NCBI GenBank assembly: GCA_036674765.1
Contig: JARVKI010000112.1
Span: 1 to 64,000, forward strand
Direction of reading: 5' to 3'
From: Seiridium cupressi
Taxonomy: Eukaryota > Ascomycota > Sordariomycetes > Amphisphaeriales > Sporocadaceae
Length of the DNA: 64,000 bases
Shown: positions 34,482 through 46,932 of the stretch, one piece after another
How positions within the stretch are numbered: the first letter of the stretch is position 1
Layout: every line of letters begins with the position of its first letter
Position numbers and translations under genes: made by a program
The notes under the pieces: model-generated
The model's input: the letters and a program-made list of their open reading frames with translations, nothing else
Told to the model about the DNA's origin: nothing
Database searches by the model: none

Positions 34482-35027
34482 ATGGGCCTATGGCGGAGAA
34501 AACAATCAGCAAGCTCTGGCGAGAGCAGCAACGTGTCCGGTACCGTCACCCCTGTCAGCAGCGAAGGACAGGATCTTAGCAAGACGCCATCGCGCCTCAT
34601 GAAGACATTGACAGTCGGGCTTCGGTCAAGTAAACCGAAGAAGCCCAAGGAGTCACCGAATGATTTCCGGCTCAACCGGCCCTTTACGGAACAAAACCTA
34701 GAGCATCAGAAGATATTCGATGCTTTCACATTCAGCTTTGGCAGGCGGAAACTAAGTCACGGAGGACGAAGCAATATCAGCGGTATCAGTCCAAGCGCAT
34801 CAAGGAATAACAGTGTGGACTCGGCCGCGTTACCACTGTCAAATCACCATCAACACCACGGCGACCGGAGGGATACACATCCGCGGTTCAACAACTCATT
34901 AGTCGACGAAGCGCCTCAAGAGGTACCGGGAGAGGAGTCAGATCGGGAAAATCGAGACGACCCAACCAGTGCCTTCCCGGGTGCACCACGCATAGATGCC
35001 TCACCGGGCCATCGGAACCTCAGTTAG
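34482..35027 (+). CDS. Hypothetical serine-rich basic protein
   Basis: A single frame of 181 residues from an ATG in good context (CACCATGG). The N-terminal third is Ser/Thr/Lys-rich (KTLTVGLRSSKPKKPKES). A more structured-looking segment, FTEQNLEHQKIFDAFTFSFG at about residues 68-87, is followed by basic Ser/Gly sequence (RRKLSHGGRSNISGIS). The C-terminal part is acidic, Asn/His-rich and disordered-looking. No signal peptide or membrane span. The family was not recognised. Composition suggests a mostly disordered, possibly phosphorylated regulatory protein, which is inference only. Confidence 0.6.
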   Translation: MGLWRRKQSASSGESSNVSGTVTPVSSEGQDLSKTPSRLMKTLTVGLRSSKPKKPKESPNDFRLNRPFTEQNLEHQKIFDAFTFSFGRRKLSHGGRSNISGISPSASRNNSVDSAALPLSNHHQHHGDRRDTHPRFNNSLVDEAPQEVPGEESDRENRDDPTSAFPGAPRIDASPGHRNLS

Positions 35028-37064
35028 AGTTGACACCAGCAAGTGCAGTTCCTGCCTGTCCAATAAAATTGTAAGACACGCCCATAAATATCGTGGCAGA
35101 GTACCACGCTGTATATTGGGAGATGGATTTGGTACATTATTCCCTTACCCGTTGTTGAAGGCGATCCGCATTCGAATCAGAAATTTTCATCCACCACAGG
35201 CCAGAATGAAGACCGAGCGTTTCTCATCAAGGGCAGAGTAGTCCAATGTATTATGTCGAGTTACTTGGTTGAAGCATTCCCAATAACCCATACGATAAAT
35301 CAAGATAAGAGCTAGAATGAGTCTCATCTTTACAGTACATGGCAAAATTAGCCTTATCAAAAGCTGTTGTCATGACTGTCTTTGGATGTTTGTTTGCATA
35401 TGCAGTTCATAAGCGATCGAGGACTGGATCTATAAATGATGATTTCACAGCCTCCTACCACACTGCTGCATTCATCGTGTCTACGCATTATCAGCATCAC
35501 GTCCTACTTGCTCTTCATAGAAGAAGGCCCTGCAGCAGTTTCGCAGCTTACAGCCAAGCCCAAGATCATGCTTTGAACGCACAGCTGCATAGTATCGATG
35601 TAGAGTCTGAAGGCTTATTTGATATAGCAAAATTTGGCCAAGAGTCAGCCAGGATGTGACTAAGGCGAGAGAGAAATTGCCATAAATCGTTCATGGTATT
35701 TATTACTCCCAGCTATTTGTATCCGATTGATTGAAGTACGCTAACCCGTCCGGCAATAGTATAACGCAACACTGATTGACAAAGAGATCATACCCCTTTG
35801 TCCAGATGATATGCTGCTGTAGCCTAACGGCTCCTACTGGGACTTATATGGTTCATTGGCTTATCATTACTGTCATGAACAACGGTTTCACGCAGGTGAT
35901 AATGCTCAGGGGCCATACAGACCACATGACATGGTGGCCATTGAATCTACATCAGGCATGATTTTAAACTCAAGCTGCGTGATTGCAACTCTTGAGTGAT
36001 AAACTACCTGTATTTATTCTGGCCAGGAGTATGCAGTCATGGGTTCAAGGCGAGAGGACAGTGAATTCTGCTATATGCAGGGTCCTCTCAGTGTCTTGGG
36101 GCGTGCCTTCCCATCCACGTCTCAGGGCAAATCCCCATCCCCTGCTTCTGGCAGATATCGTCCAGGAATATTGGGGTCGTTGAGGCTGTCGCTGATTGTC
36201 TTTGGCCTCAGTATCGTGAACTCAACCCCTGAACTATCCCTGGCGGTCGTATTGCTGGTGTTGACCCGCACCTTCCCTCGTCGATTATTCCTAGCCTCAG
36301 CATCATGATCTGAATCCTAGACCAGTTCTCCGCAGTTGAGCTGACACGCACCTTCCCTCGTCGTCACTGAATCAGCCAGTGCTCCCTTCCGTATTTATTT
36401 CTTTCAGAATCTTGAGCTGCTCTAAACAACAACACGTTCACGCCAATCACGAACACCATCCTGCCAAGTTCCTGGTGCCCTAACCCCCCTTAGGCCTCAG
36501 ACTACACTGCGCATGCGGGTCTGCTTTCGTTGTTTTTCTTCTCGGCCAGGCGACCATACTCTTCACGATCAGCCGTACTCCTACACGTTGCGCTGGCTTG
36601 CGTGTCTCGCATAAGAAGTCTCTGCAATTCACGTTACGTGTTTCTGCCTTGACCTCTCCCCACGTCAGAGTCACTCCACCACCAGACTTTCTCTGCTAGG
36701 AGACACACAAGGTCATGATAGGGTCGTGATCGCACGTGTTGAGCGAACAGTCAATTCATCATCAGTATACCAGTAATCGATGAGAAACGTTCAGACAAGA
36801 TCTTCCGACGAGACAGGTACGTCAACAAACCCAGTCTTCGATTCAATACCTACCTCATTGCTTACCTCAACAACTAACTCCATGAGGGCAGGTCTGACAG
36901 ACATCAGCCTCGAGTCTTGCATCCAGCCATCGATCTCGAGAACATATCTACGAGTACGAAGTCACTGGAAAACTTGCGCCGAAGTCTCATCGTTGATAGT
37001 TACACCGTCCTCGCACCAACCGACTCTCGCATTGCTCACCCAGGTCGGTGATTAATTTGCTACG
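35028..37064. other. Intergenic region with a diverged tandem repeat
   Basis: About 2 kb between two plus-strand genes. It contains an open frame of 106 codons at 35339-35659 with a hydrophobic start but no other support, and a two-copy tandem repeat at about 36.20-36.37 kb. The last 300 bases are probably the leader of the downstream gene. Confidence 0.45.
36204..36370. repeat. Two-copy diverged tandem repeat, unit ~80-87 bp
   Basis: Two adjacent units begin with GCCTCAGTATCGTGA and GCCTCAGCATCATGA and both end with the identical 17-mer CGCACCTTCCCTCGTCG (36267-36283 and 36347-36363). The middle parts have diverged. It lies in intergenic sequence and probably arose by an old local duplication. 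Confidence 0.65.
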
Positions 37065-38119
37065 ATGTCGACGTTCTACGAGCTCCGAATGCTCAACAAG
37101 ATGAGCCAGTACTCCATCAAGGAGAACGCTCAGAGCATGCTGAAGGCTCACGATGACTGGAAGACGGGCAAAATGGACGAAGCCGAGCTGGGTCGTCGCA
37201 TCCGTCTGTCTCGCGCAAACCGCTCTGCTGTGATTTCGACAATGGTCAATGTTGCTCGCATCATGCAGAGCCAACCAAAGGAATCCAGATATATCTTGAC
37301 CATCATCGAGATGTGTGGCGAGATTGTCAGCATTGCTGGTAAGTTCTAAAAGTGAGATTCGGGGTGGAGTGGTCTCGAGCTTGTACTTATAGCATATCCC
37401 CGAGCAGACAAACCGACCCCATTGGCTGGATTCCCTTCCTTCCTCAAGCTACCCAACGAGATCCGATTCCGTATTTACGACTTCTATCTCAACCCCAACC
37501 CACTGAACGTGGCCATGATGCCGTACAAGAAGCAGGGCCACTGTCGATGCGCAGCCCACAATTTGCCCGCCCCCTACGCCAAGCGCAATATCTCACTGGC
37601 TCTCGCCTCCAGACAGATGCACGATGAGGTTCTTGCCTACTTCTACAAGGACAAGGTGGGTCTTGACATGTTTAATTCCTGGACAAGAACTGAATGTTTT
37701 ATTTACAGACCATCTTCTTCTCATGCGCTTGCGAGATGGGCGTATACCTTCGCAACAATCTCTTCATGAGACAGCACATCCGCAAGGTCAAGTTCCAATG
37801 GTGGGGTGATCAGGCGGATAAGGGAATCTTGGAGCTGCGTAACTGCTCTGTTGAGGCACTCACTGTGGTAATCTCACGCCTCACCATGGCAGAGCCTACC
37901 CATCGAGAGGCAGAGCTCCGCAGATTCTTTGCGCGTCTCCGAAACAAGCTCGGATTCCCCGAAGCTCTAGGATTCGAGGAACTTTCAGCACTTCGTGGTT
38001 TGCAAGAGGTCAATGTCGAGTTGGCCAGCAAGAAGCGAGCTAACGATGTCTGCACTTCGGAGGATAAACACGCACTGAGCCGATGGCTTCAGAAGCTCAA
38101 GGAGCCTGCCCAGGATTGA
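37065..38119 (+). CDS. LPxEIR-motif protein (F-box-like / 2EXR-like), unknown function
   Basis: Three exons (37065-37338, 37408-37655, 37709-38119) encode 310 residues; the introns are 69 and 53 bp with GTAAGT and GTGGGT donors. The first ~90 residues are helical and charged (ELGRRIRLSRANRSAVIST) and may be a separate domain. From about residue 97 comes FLKLPNEIRFRIYDFYL, the motif shared by fungal F-box-like and 2EXR proteins, followed by sequence typical of that class (LALASRQMHDEVLAYFYKDK). The C-terminus is basic and helical with no recognised domain. Such proteins are numerous in filamentous fungi and mostly uncharacterised. An upstream ATG at 36780 opens a separate short frame, so the start at 37065 was kept. 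Confidence 0.78.
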
Positions 38120-38692
38120 GGGGCTTGGATCATCAGCCATCATTCGATGCTTTGTAGACTACTAGGGATTGGGAGATAATGGTCTGTAATGTTTTTTCAT
38201 AGTTGAGGGTTTCTACGTGCTTTGCATTCCCTGCCGGCGAGCAATGGCACACTGGATCATCTGGATCATATGACACCAGAAATTGAGGTGGCTCGGAAAG
38301 AATTTTTGGTAGCAACAATTGCTGACTGATGAGAAAATCTACATTTGCCTTGGTGAAATTGAGTGACGTCTCAGTGTTATGATGACAACAATGGGAGTGC
38401 TGAAGCACCATTGAGATGCTTGATAATTGGTGAGCAGCTTACAAGTTTACACTCAACCGACCACAAATCTGGTGTCAAAATATTTGAACAGCTGAGTATA
38501 CCCCAAATTTGATGCTGCTAATCTTTATGTTAGGCCATGGTCCCATTCTCATCATCTCATATCACATTGAAGATTCATTGTTCAGGAACCTGTCAACGCC
38601 CAGCAAGTTCGACGTGTGACTGTCAGCACCTATCGATTTGTTGTGTGGTCCGGACTCCAAAGTATCGGCCGACCATGCATGTCTTCAACCGC
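38120..38692. other. Convergent 3' intergenic region
   Basis: Lies between the 3' ends of the LPxEIR protein gene (+) and the GFA-family gene (-). No gene seen. Confidence 0.5.
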
Positions 38693-39388
38693 TCACTTCG
38701 CCTTAGTCAACGTCTGAGAGTTGGGCATGGTCACAAAGGCCGTCGTCCCCTCAAAGTCAGCCAGCCACTCTTCACGGTTCGCGCAGAACAGCTCAACCTT
38801 GGGCTTGAGATCCGCCTTGTCCCCGTCGATGACGCCCGTGGGCAGAGCGATCCTCTGACCCTTGGCGATGGATCCGACGTTCTTGACGCGGGCGCCGCAT
38901 ATGCCGCACTACGTTTTTGGGAAGAGGCAATGTTAGGATATGTTCGGCACAGTACGAAGAGGAGGGCAGTAGGGAGAGCAAAAAGGAAAGGAAAGGGGGA
39001 AAAGAAACTTACGAATGATCGCTCGATCACGTTGCCGGAACGCGGCGAGCCGTCCGTGTAGGTCTTCAGGATATCGGGAGTGGTGAAGGTGTATTCAAGT
39101 TGCTGTATGGCGTGCACATGTTAGTACGCGTTCTCGGCGCTTATCGGATATGTACATGTACATGGAAATGCACATCGACATAAAATAGCATTAGAAACTT
39201 CGGACAGAGCAGCTTACCTCGGTCTGAAATACAGCGAGGGAAGCGAACACGGACCCGGATGACTTCTGGCACGAGCTGCAGTGGCATAGATTCGTGAGGA
39301 CGGGCTCGCCTGTGATCCTGATCTGGACGGCGCCGCAGAGGCAGGAGCCTGTCCTTTGGGTCGGCGGTGCTGGGGTTGATGAGGCCAT
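38693..39388 (-). CDS. GFA/CENP-V family protein (glutathione-dependent formaldehyde-activating enzyme-like)
   Basis: Three exons: 39388-39218, 39102-39013 and 38908-38693, giving 158 residues. Introns of 115 and 104 bp have GTAAGC and GTAAGT donors. All junctions are in phase 0. The zinc-binding cysteine pattern of the family is clear: SCLCGAVQI near the start, then CHCSSCQKSSGSVFAS, and CGICGARV in the third exon. These make up the two zinc sites of the GFA fold. Members are often annotated as glutathione-dependent formaldehyde-activating enzymes, but most fungal copies have no proven substrate, so a specific reaction cannot be assigned. No targeting signal is seen, suggesting the cytosol. 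Confidence 0.9.
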
Positions 39389-40216
39389 GGTCTTCTACCT
39401 AAAATGCCGTCTTAGCTCTTGGGTCTGATGGATCGGTCTGGAGGACGTTATAGTTGGCTTACAAGTCCGTATAGAAGGATGATCAGAGGATGTGTTGTTT
39501 AGAGTTTGAAGTGGCTCAGTTATGAAACAGGGAAGGAAAATGTCGGTAAGAATACAGAGCCGGCCCGACACTTCAAAGATCAAATAAAATTTCAGTATTT
39601 GAATCAGAATTGAGATATAAACATAACCTGGGATCGGGTTCAAGGCTAGAGGAACGTTATATAGGTATATATTGATTACATGAAAACCTGGGTCATGTTA
39701 TGTAATCGCCTGGTCTCCACAACTCAACTCTATGCTTCGGTATATTCCGCGCCGTGGAATCATTTGCCCGACTCCCATTATATTCAACAGATGTGGGAAC
39801 CAGCGCTGAGCACATTACATGAAACTCACAATCTTATCATATACCAAGATAAAAGGTCGTCCTTTTAAGTTTAGCATTATCGCGGTGAAATGCTTGTAGG
39901 CAATACCAGGGATCAGACGACCAGGGGTTCCATGGCGCTTGGGGTTCAGCGCATGTGAAAAGCGGTCTGTATGCACTCAACATTCCCTGACTGATTAAGC
40001 CCATGATGGCTACAGTGTGCGCTTTATCTACGAGGATAGATGTGGCGCAAGCTGGAAGAAGAAGAAAGAAAAACCACAAGGCAGACATATTATATTTGAC
40101 CTTGATTGGTAATGCGCGAGAATCGAGCTAAAGTCAGCTCGCAAAAGAAATGGGTATCTCATGCCGACATCATCTTGATATCTACTCCATTCCTCTCCCA
40201 TATTGACGTCTCCTGC
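39389..40216. other. Intergenic region
   Basis: Holds the promoter of the GFA-family gene and the downstream region of the Cas1-like gene, both on the minus strand. Short frames here lack support. Confidence 0.5.
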
Positions 40217-43083
40217 TCATGAATATGTCAAATTGCCCACCCACAGCAAAACGAGCATCACCAGAACCTTCCCTCCTGCTTCGTTGGCCGTAAGAGACCT
40301 CAGTCTGCTGAGAAGGCCAGCACGATATTGGTCATGCCCCGCCTCGCCTTTGCTTTCCCAGTGCCCATTAGTGCCAGAGAAGATTCGTCCACTCCCCTTT
40401 TCACGACTTCGCTCCTTGCCCGTCATCTCTGGGCTGCTTTCTGCGAATCCGGGCGATACGGAGGGCGACCCGCCGTAGAATAGCCACTTGGTCAATATTT
40501 CTGTTGCATATCGAACATATGCACTGACGCAAATGAACAAGCCGCTGATGAGAAGAATCTCAAATAATTGTACAGGCCCTGCTAGCCAACTCGGGCCGCC
40601 ATAACGGTCCCATATGCCCAGTCTGAGCTTGGAGGTTGCATCGCCTCCCAGCCAGAGGTGGTATTGCAGGATATATGTCTCCAATGAGATTTTGCCCAAA
40701 GCTGCCGGAATTGCCATGTATGAGTTTCTCAGGCGCCTGTGCGAATTCCGTAATACTAGGAACGACAGCACCGGTATCCATGACATATATGGGTGCCCAA
40801 CATTGTATTGCCACTTGTCGTGCAGTTGCGTCTGTGTGACGACGGTGAAGAAAAGGATAAAAAGCGCTGAGAAGGCACAAGCGAGTGGTTTTATTGGCTT
40901 CGTAAGCGCGTCAGGAAACTCGAGGACAGACGAGGCTGGATCCAGCAAACTGGGACGACCAAGTACAGGATTGGTTTGTCGTTGTTGCCAACTAGTGATT
41001 GACTGACGGGCCCTGAGAATTCGCATTCTGTCTGCGATAGATGCAGTAATCATGCCGAAGAATACAATGTAGCGGTCGACAGTGAGCCTGAACCGTATTT
41101 CGGTTGAATCCCAGTGCATATGAAAGACCGTACGGCATATTGTACTCAATAGCTGCAAGGGCTGCGGTACGAGAATCAGGCAGCTTGTGACGATGACTGC
41201 GACCACAATCTTGACGAGCAATAGCACCGGGTCCTGGTTATATCTTCGGTACACACCAAGTGTAAGGAATACAACCAGATACCAGAACGTGATAAGAGGG
41301 GCGAAATAATAGAAGTTGTAGTCGGTCGCCATCATATATGGCAATATCGCACTCAAGAAGTTGAGTCGAAATATAACAGCAGCTACCCGTCGCAGCGAGT
41401 AGTCCTCTGTCCTAAGCAAGTAGGTGGTGTGTCCGTAGCCAGACAGGAAGATATAGCTTGACACCAATAACCGGACCAGCTTGTACACCCATAGAGTCTG
41501 GGAAGCATAGTTGTAGTGGTAGATCAGAATCAACCCCTGCATCCAACCTTTCCATTCGTCAGTCTGATCACGAGATAGAAAGCCCTCATCGGCCTGTTCG
41601 GTAGGTTCAGAACTCGCTCTTGTCGACTGGTCTGCCTGTAATCCTGGTGAGCGACTACGAGTTCGCCAGGATGATAGGCTTATTAGACAGAATATCAGAC
41701 AACTGGCTAGAAACACGGTCGCGTCATAATGCCGATTGAGCTTCAAATATTTATGTCCTCGGTCAGTGATGTCGCAGTAAATGAGGACTAGCAGAATGAA
41801 CAGTGCGACCCCTTGAATGTTGTCTGAACGAAACGAGAACACTGAGTTCATCCCTTTTCGAAACCTCAAGAAAAGCATCAGAAATGCAGGAGCAGCGTAA
41901 AGCGCTACCTGAACCATATTGTGCTTGGGGTATTTCATGCAGCATGTAGCCACGTGCGGAATGTCGTGTCCTTTGGCCGCATTGCAGCGAGCGTTTAGAG
42001 CAAGATCGATCTTGCGTTCTGCCACTCGCTCCACCACGTGTATGCCGTTGATTTCAAACGCGCTGGCCTCAGTTGCGGTCATCTGGTGATAAGCCCAAAG
42101 CACATGCGATTGTTCCTCTTTTGACAGGCCGGCAAGGAATGAATTCATCTTGTCCACTCTTTCTGGCGTGATCGTTTTCGCCCTCTCTACAGAAAGTGAT
42201 TCATACCAAGGTACTTGAACGGGCGCCAGAAGAATCTGATTGGGAGCTAGATCGTAGTTCCTGCGCGAGTTCTTGGTGGGGGTGACCAAGGTCTCGCCCA
42301 GGTAAGAGCTCAAGTGAATCCTTATATCTTCGATGCCTCGTTTGAAAATGTCGAAGTAGTCATCGCCTCCATGTCGAGCAGCCCAAAGACCGGGAGCACC
42401 AAGAACGACTAAAGCGGGTGATTCTTCATCCTTGGACCGGACCGCACCTGAATCTGCAAAAGTTTCCTGTACTCGGAACCTTGTGAGTTCTCTGTGGAGG
42501 TGTGACGAGTTCAACCATGGGTCCCAGATAAATTCCAATTTCACGCCTTCAGCTTCGAATAAAAGATTGCTGTGCTGGCTGTCATCCACGACGACATCAA
42601 GCAGTGCAACATGAGCCTTCTCATGATCCAGCCTGGTGGCAGCAGCCCAATAGATCTGTCGGACGGTAGAGTCGCCAGCGAAGATGACCCTACGACCACC
42701 AAGGCAGCTATGGAAGGAATCCCTGGAATACTCGATCATGCGGCAGCTATGAGGTTCCCATTTGGCAAAGTCCTGGTCCGGATCCTCGGTGGGTTGAGAC
42801 GGCCAAGCTCCATCGCTTACAAGCGCGCGGCAGTGATAAGGGTCATGTCCTACAATTGTTCAGCAAGAGTTTCCAACGCTTTGCCATGGGCAGAATCGCA
42901 GGCAGTCATTCAAGGTGTCATACGTTGAATATAGGATACATAGGCCAATGCTACTATGGTTATCCAGAAGAGTACAGTGGTCAACCCTTTGAGCGCAGGT
43001 GGTATCTCATGTGTGCTACCATTTTGTTGCAGTGATGGTCTGCGTCTGTCCTGTGGCATTGAGAGTGGGTTGGTCTCGAGCAT
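40217..43083 (-). CDS. CAS1: Cas1-like polysaccharide O-acetyltransferase (PC-esterase/SGNH plus multi-TM acyltransferase)
   Basis: Two exons, 43083-42924 and 42849-40217, encode 930 residues; the 74-bp intron has a GTATGA donor and TTGTAG acceptor. The family transfers acetyl groups to glycans in the secretory pathway; Cryptococcus Cas1 acetylates capsule glucuronoxylomannan. A single N-terminal span (LTTVLFWITIVALAYVSYI) is followed by a lumenal SGNH-like domain: DPYHCRAL, the nucleophile motif FAGDSTVRQIYW, and a late NGIHVVE carrying the candidate His. The C-terminal half is a many-span acyltransferase region containing WMQGLILIYHYNYASQ. The frame stays open upstream to about 43.19 kb with protein-like sequence (RFYDPTFRAAHRLFS) but has no ATG before a stop, so the start at 43083 is the first ATG; an extra 5' exon is possible. 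The glycan substrate is unknown. Confidence 0.9.
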
Positions 43084-45220
43084 CCAGTCCTCGCAAGGCG
43101 GGACCGAGGCTCGTGGTCTATGCAACTTCGAAAACAGACGGTGGGCAGCACGAAACGTCGGATCATAAAACCGAATCAAGCAAAGAAGCCAGTTGGAAGG
43201 GTTATGAGCAAGTCAACTGAGACGATCAAGCAGCAACAAACAAACAAAAGCACAGGTGGGAAAGGAAGATCATAGCATGACGGTCATCCAGGCGAGATCA
43301 TCTACCAGAAAAAGAGGTTGCGAAGGACCCAAAAGAAAGGGTGGAACCTCATCAATCATTCTTGCCCCGGGTAAGACCTAAGGGGGCCCTCCTGGGCAGG
43401 TCTGCCAAGACGATAGAGTAGGAGCGGACCTGAAAAGGTGTGGTCATGGGAAACGACCGATTGGAATCGACAGCGACCAAGCATTCGACAGGCAGTGAAC
43501 TCCGGATCGACGACATGGGGGCGCCGCATTTTGCGCTTCTCTGGTTCTCCCAGCAGCTTGTCTCCGAATGCCCGATAGGTCGGAAATGCACAGCAAAGGA
43601 AACATGGCACGCGAGCACTTGCTCTGTTGCGCGAGAGCGAAACCCGGGAAAGAGTGGAGAGCGCATCATGATCAGAGCTTAACTCAATGACCTACACTAC
43701 CTTACTGCATTGCATTGGGCGCCTTTCAACACCCACCCGACTTGGGAAAACATGAGGCGCTAGGTTGTCTGGAATTAAGAAACATGACGGCCGAGAAAGC
43801 CTCACCACGGCATGTCGATCGGTCAGCAGCCACGATCTTCCTGGGCCGTCTAAAGCTGAGGACTGTGTTGTGCTAGAAAGCCGCTAGATGAACGCGCTGC
43901 TCGCCCGCCCCCTGCACGCCAGACGCCTGGCCAAGGAGTCGCGGTATGTAGCGACTGTCGGTGGGTCTTCGTACCCCGAGCACGCCGATTGGCCGCTTCG
44001 CAAACGGCACCGGTGGGCCAGAAATCACAAACGCAAATTTCTTTTGCTTCCAGGGCATTTCCTTCGCAACCACCAATTGATACGCGGATGGTTGAGTCTC
44101 TCTCTTGCGTCCTTCCAAGTCGCTGCCTATACTGTCCCCCCGCACAGAGAGTAGCGGTCGCTGCATATACTTCCATCTCGCCTAGACATATCATCTCCCG
44201 CTGCCATGGTCTGCTACAGAATCGGCTACAACGGCAGCCTGCTCAGCCCGTCGCCAAGAATATTGAAAGACATTTGAACTAGGCCAGCGCAAATCGAGTC
44301 AGCTGTGCCTCTCGTCAAGCCAGCCTCTCAAGGTAGGGATGCCGGAATTCGGCAAACACGCTGAATACTGCTTGCCTGGGAACCATTCGTTCTCGTCATC
44401 TGTCGAATCTGTTTTGATATATATCGTCTTTTGCCATGCTCGGTCAGCCTTCGATTCCCCAACGGCTGATCTTGAGCCGGATACCTCTACTTCGAGCGTA
44501 CAAGACAAGAAGAAACTCGCACAACATTCTTTGAGTGCGGAACCTCTCTGGCTTATAGCGTGGAGGCCTTCGCAATTTCTTGTTGTCACATACTGAGATA
44601 TCGTGTCACGTACTGCTGTGTTGAACATCGTATACTAGCTACATATGCTGTTTCGGAGTATACTGCCGCGTCGTTGTGTACGTAAAACTGTGTGACAAGC
44701 TCCGGTAGAATTGGTAGGTGAGATTAGGAAATGAGTGCCCAAAATGAATTTTATTTATCAACGCTGGAAGCAATTTACTTAGCTTTCAAACAGCTACGCC
44801 AGCATGGGGAGCCGTTTATGAGACTTGTTCGAGCTTCCTGTGACTGTTGTGGCACTCCATGATACTAGTTGGTTTTCAAACTAAGTTACTGGCAGTCGCG
44901 AAGCACGTTTTGACAGAACGAACACCCAACTTGCGCAACAGCGCTTATATAATAATTCCACAGTATCTTTGACAAATTTGGCAGACGTACGAGCACAACT
45001 TCTTCAAACACAGTCTCGCAGAAGGTCATATTGATGAATTAAATATTGGTTCAATTCTGTATACTACAACCCTAGGGAGGTTACCAAAACAAATATGCTC
45101 TCTCATTCTATCCCAATTGGGAGCAGGCAGTTGATCAAAAACACCAGAACCTATCCATGTACTCCTCCATGCAAGCATTGAGACTTATGCCTCGTGTATT
45201 CAAGTTACTCTCTCTCTCAT
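43084..45220. other. Intergenic region
   Basis: About 2.1 kb between the Cas1-like gene promoter and the 3' end of carboxypeptidase Y, both minus strand. Contains one 109-codon minus-strand frame annotated separately with low confidence. No RNA gene or repeat seen. Confidence 0.45.
44299..44628 (-). CDS. Possible small hypothetical protein
   Basis: An ATG-initiated frame of 109 codons with a plausible amino-acid mix (for example CASFFLSCTLEVEVSGSRS). It has no recognised domain, signal peptide or conserved motif. It lies alone in a 2.1-kb gap. It may be a chance frame. Confidence 0.22.
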   Translation of the reverse strand: MFNTAVRDTISQYVTTRNCEGLHAISQRGSALKECCASFFLSCTLEVEVSGSRSAVGESKADRAWQKTIYIKTDSTDDENEWFPGKQYSACLPNSGIPTLRGWLDERHS

Positions 45221-46932
45221 TTACGCGTTCCACTCACCAGCGATCCATCGGTTGAAGAAGTCCAAAGAGCCCTCGGGCTGGTTGAACGGAACCATGTGGC
45301 CGGCTTCGTAGATACGAATGAAGGTGAGGTTGCCGCTCGACTTGACCTCACCATACTTGCTGTCGCCAACCTCAAGAGGGCCCATCTTGGCGTCGTTGTA
45401 CTTCTGCTTGCCGTTCCAGACAAGCTCCTCGGTCCAAGCCTTGTTGCCGAGCCAGTTGCAGATGTAGTCAGCATCACCAGCGTAGACGAGAACAGGGATC
45501 TGCTTGATGATATCAGGAACGAGGAGGTGGAACGGCTTGGACCAGTCTCCGTTGAACAGGAAAGCACGGTTCACATCAGTGTTGCAGCTCTCGTAGTCTG
45601 TGACCTCAGCACCGACGGCCTTCATGACTTCGGGCTTGTTGAGATACTGGGCGATCCAGGCGGTCTCGGTGTAGCACAGGTTGGCTTGGTCCTTGCACTT
45701 CTCGCGGATGTCGTAGACGTTGTAGCCGGAGCGCTGGAAGGGGCCAATCAGGGCGTTGTTACAGTAGATGGCGCTGGGGACACAGTTCCAAGCGCTTCCA
45801 GAGTCGTAGCAGCCCTGGATGAGAGACTGGCATCGAGGAAGAGCATTGTCCATGGACTGACACTCGCTCTCGTCGAGGATGGGTCCATAGTTGCTGCCAT
45901 CATCACCACAGGCCATTGGGCGGTACTCAGCGTACTGAGTCTTGGGGTCGGTCAGACCGTTACCAATGGCGATACTCTGCAGGTTGATGTTGCGGTTCTT
46001 GTGGGAGAGGATCTCGGAAGCAAAGACCGGAATGTAGTGGCCAGCGTACGATTCACCAGAGATGTGGAAAGGTTGCTTAGCATACTCGGGGAAGTTGTGG
46101 AAGAACAGAGACAGAAGAGCGTAGATGTCCTTGCTGGCGGCGACGGTATCAGAGACAGATCTGCCACTGTAGGAATATCCGGTGTTGACTGGCTGGTCAA
46201 TGAAAATGACCGAGGCATTGGCATTCCACGAGAAATCGTTGAACTTGAGCTCGAGCTTGGAGTCGACGCTGGAAGGGCCCAATTCCATGAAGAGACCCAT
46301 CATGGAGGAGCAGCCAGGGCCACCGTTTAGCCAAAGGACAACGGGATCGTTCTTGGGGTCGTTTCGGGACTCGAAGAACCCTGGAGAAAGGGTGTTAGTA
46401 TGAATGAGAAGAGCGGTACCATTATTGTGCGGAGTAACTTACAGTAGAACAAGTGCTTGTCGTTGGCCTCATCATCGAGGTAACCACTGTACTGCTTGAC
46501 CTTGTCGACACCCAGTGCTGAAGGGTCAACCTTCTTGGCACGCAGGTTATATGTCTCAAGGGTACCATCGATGACGCGATGCTCCTCGCCGTCGGTCTTG
46601 GTCCACATGCTCTGGATGTCGGCACCCTTCACGACGTGGTCCCACTCGCTGTCGGGCTTGCGCTTGTGAGCCTTGGGGCGGGAGACCATGTGCTGGGCCT
46701 TCTCCATGAAGCCGGGGACGAGGAGCTGCATCTCGTCCCAGAGGCCCTTGGCCTCGGTAGGGATCTTGCCGAGAGTCTCCTCGATCTTCTCGAGGGCAGC
46801 TTGGGCGGATCCCGCAGTAGAGTCAGCGATGGGCTTGAAGACATCTTGAACTCCACCGAGGACGATCTGCTCATGCTGGGCGACAGCAACAGATGCTGCG
46901 CCGAGCAGTAGCGTCGAGGTCGCTACTCTCAT
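45221..46932 (-). CDS. PRC1: Carboxypeptidase Y, vacuolar serine carboxypeptidase
   Basis: Vacuolar peptidase of family S10 that removes C-terminal residues. Two exons, 46932-46443 and 46380-45221, encode 549 residues; the 62-bp intron has a GTAAGT donor. The N-terminus is a signal peptide ([18 protein letters not shown]). A propeptide of about 110 residues, rich in Lys/Glu, precedes the mature enzyme. The catalytic Ser sits in [10 protein letters not shown], the Asp in [13 protein letters not shown] and the His in [11 protein letters not shown]. The substrate-carboxylate motif [10 protein letters not shown] lies just downstream of the intron. Length and order match fungal CPY (cpyA in Aspergillus). 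A 378-codon antisense frame runs across exon 2 and reflects codon bias, not a gene. Divergent from SDO1. Confidence 0.96.

Noticed and set aside
35339..35659. 106-codon plus-strand frame with a hydrophobic start
   Set aside because: Only an ATG and a short hydrophobic stretch support it; the rest has no domain and biased composition, so a chance frame is likelier.
45194..46330. 378-codon plus-strand open frame
   Set aside because: Exactly antisense to carboxypeptidase Y exon 2; explained by third-position GC bias, and its Val/Leu/Asp-rich translation has no domain.
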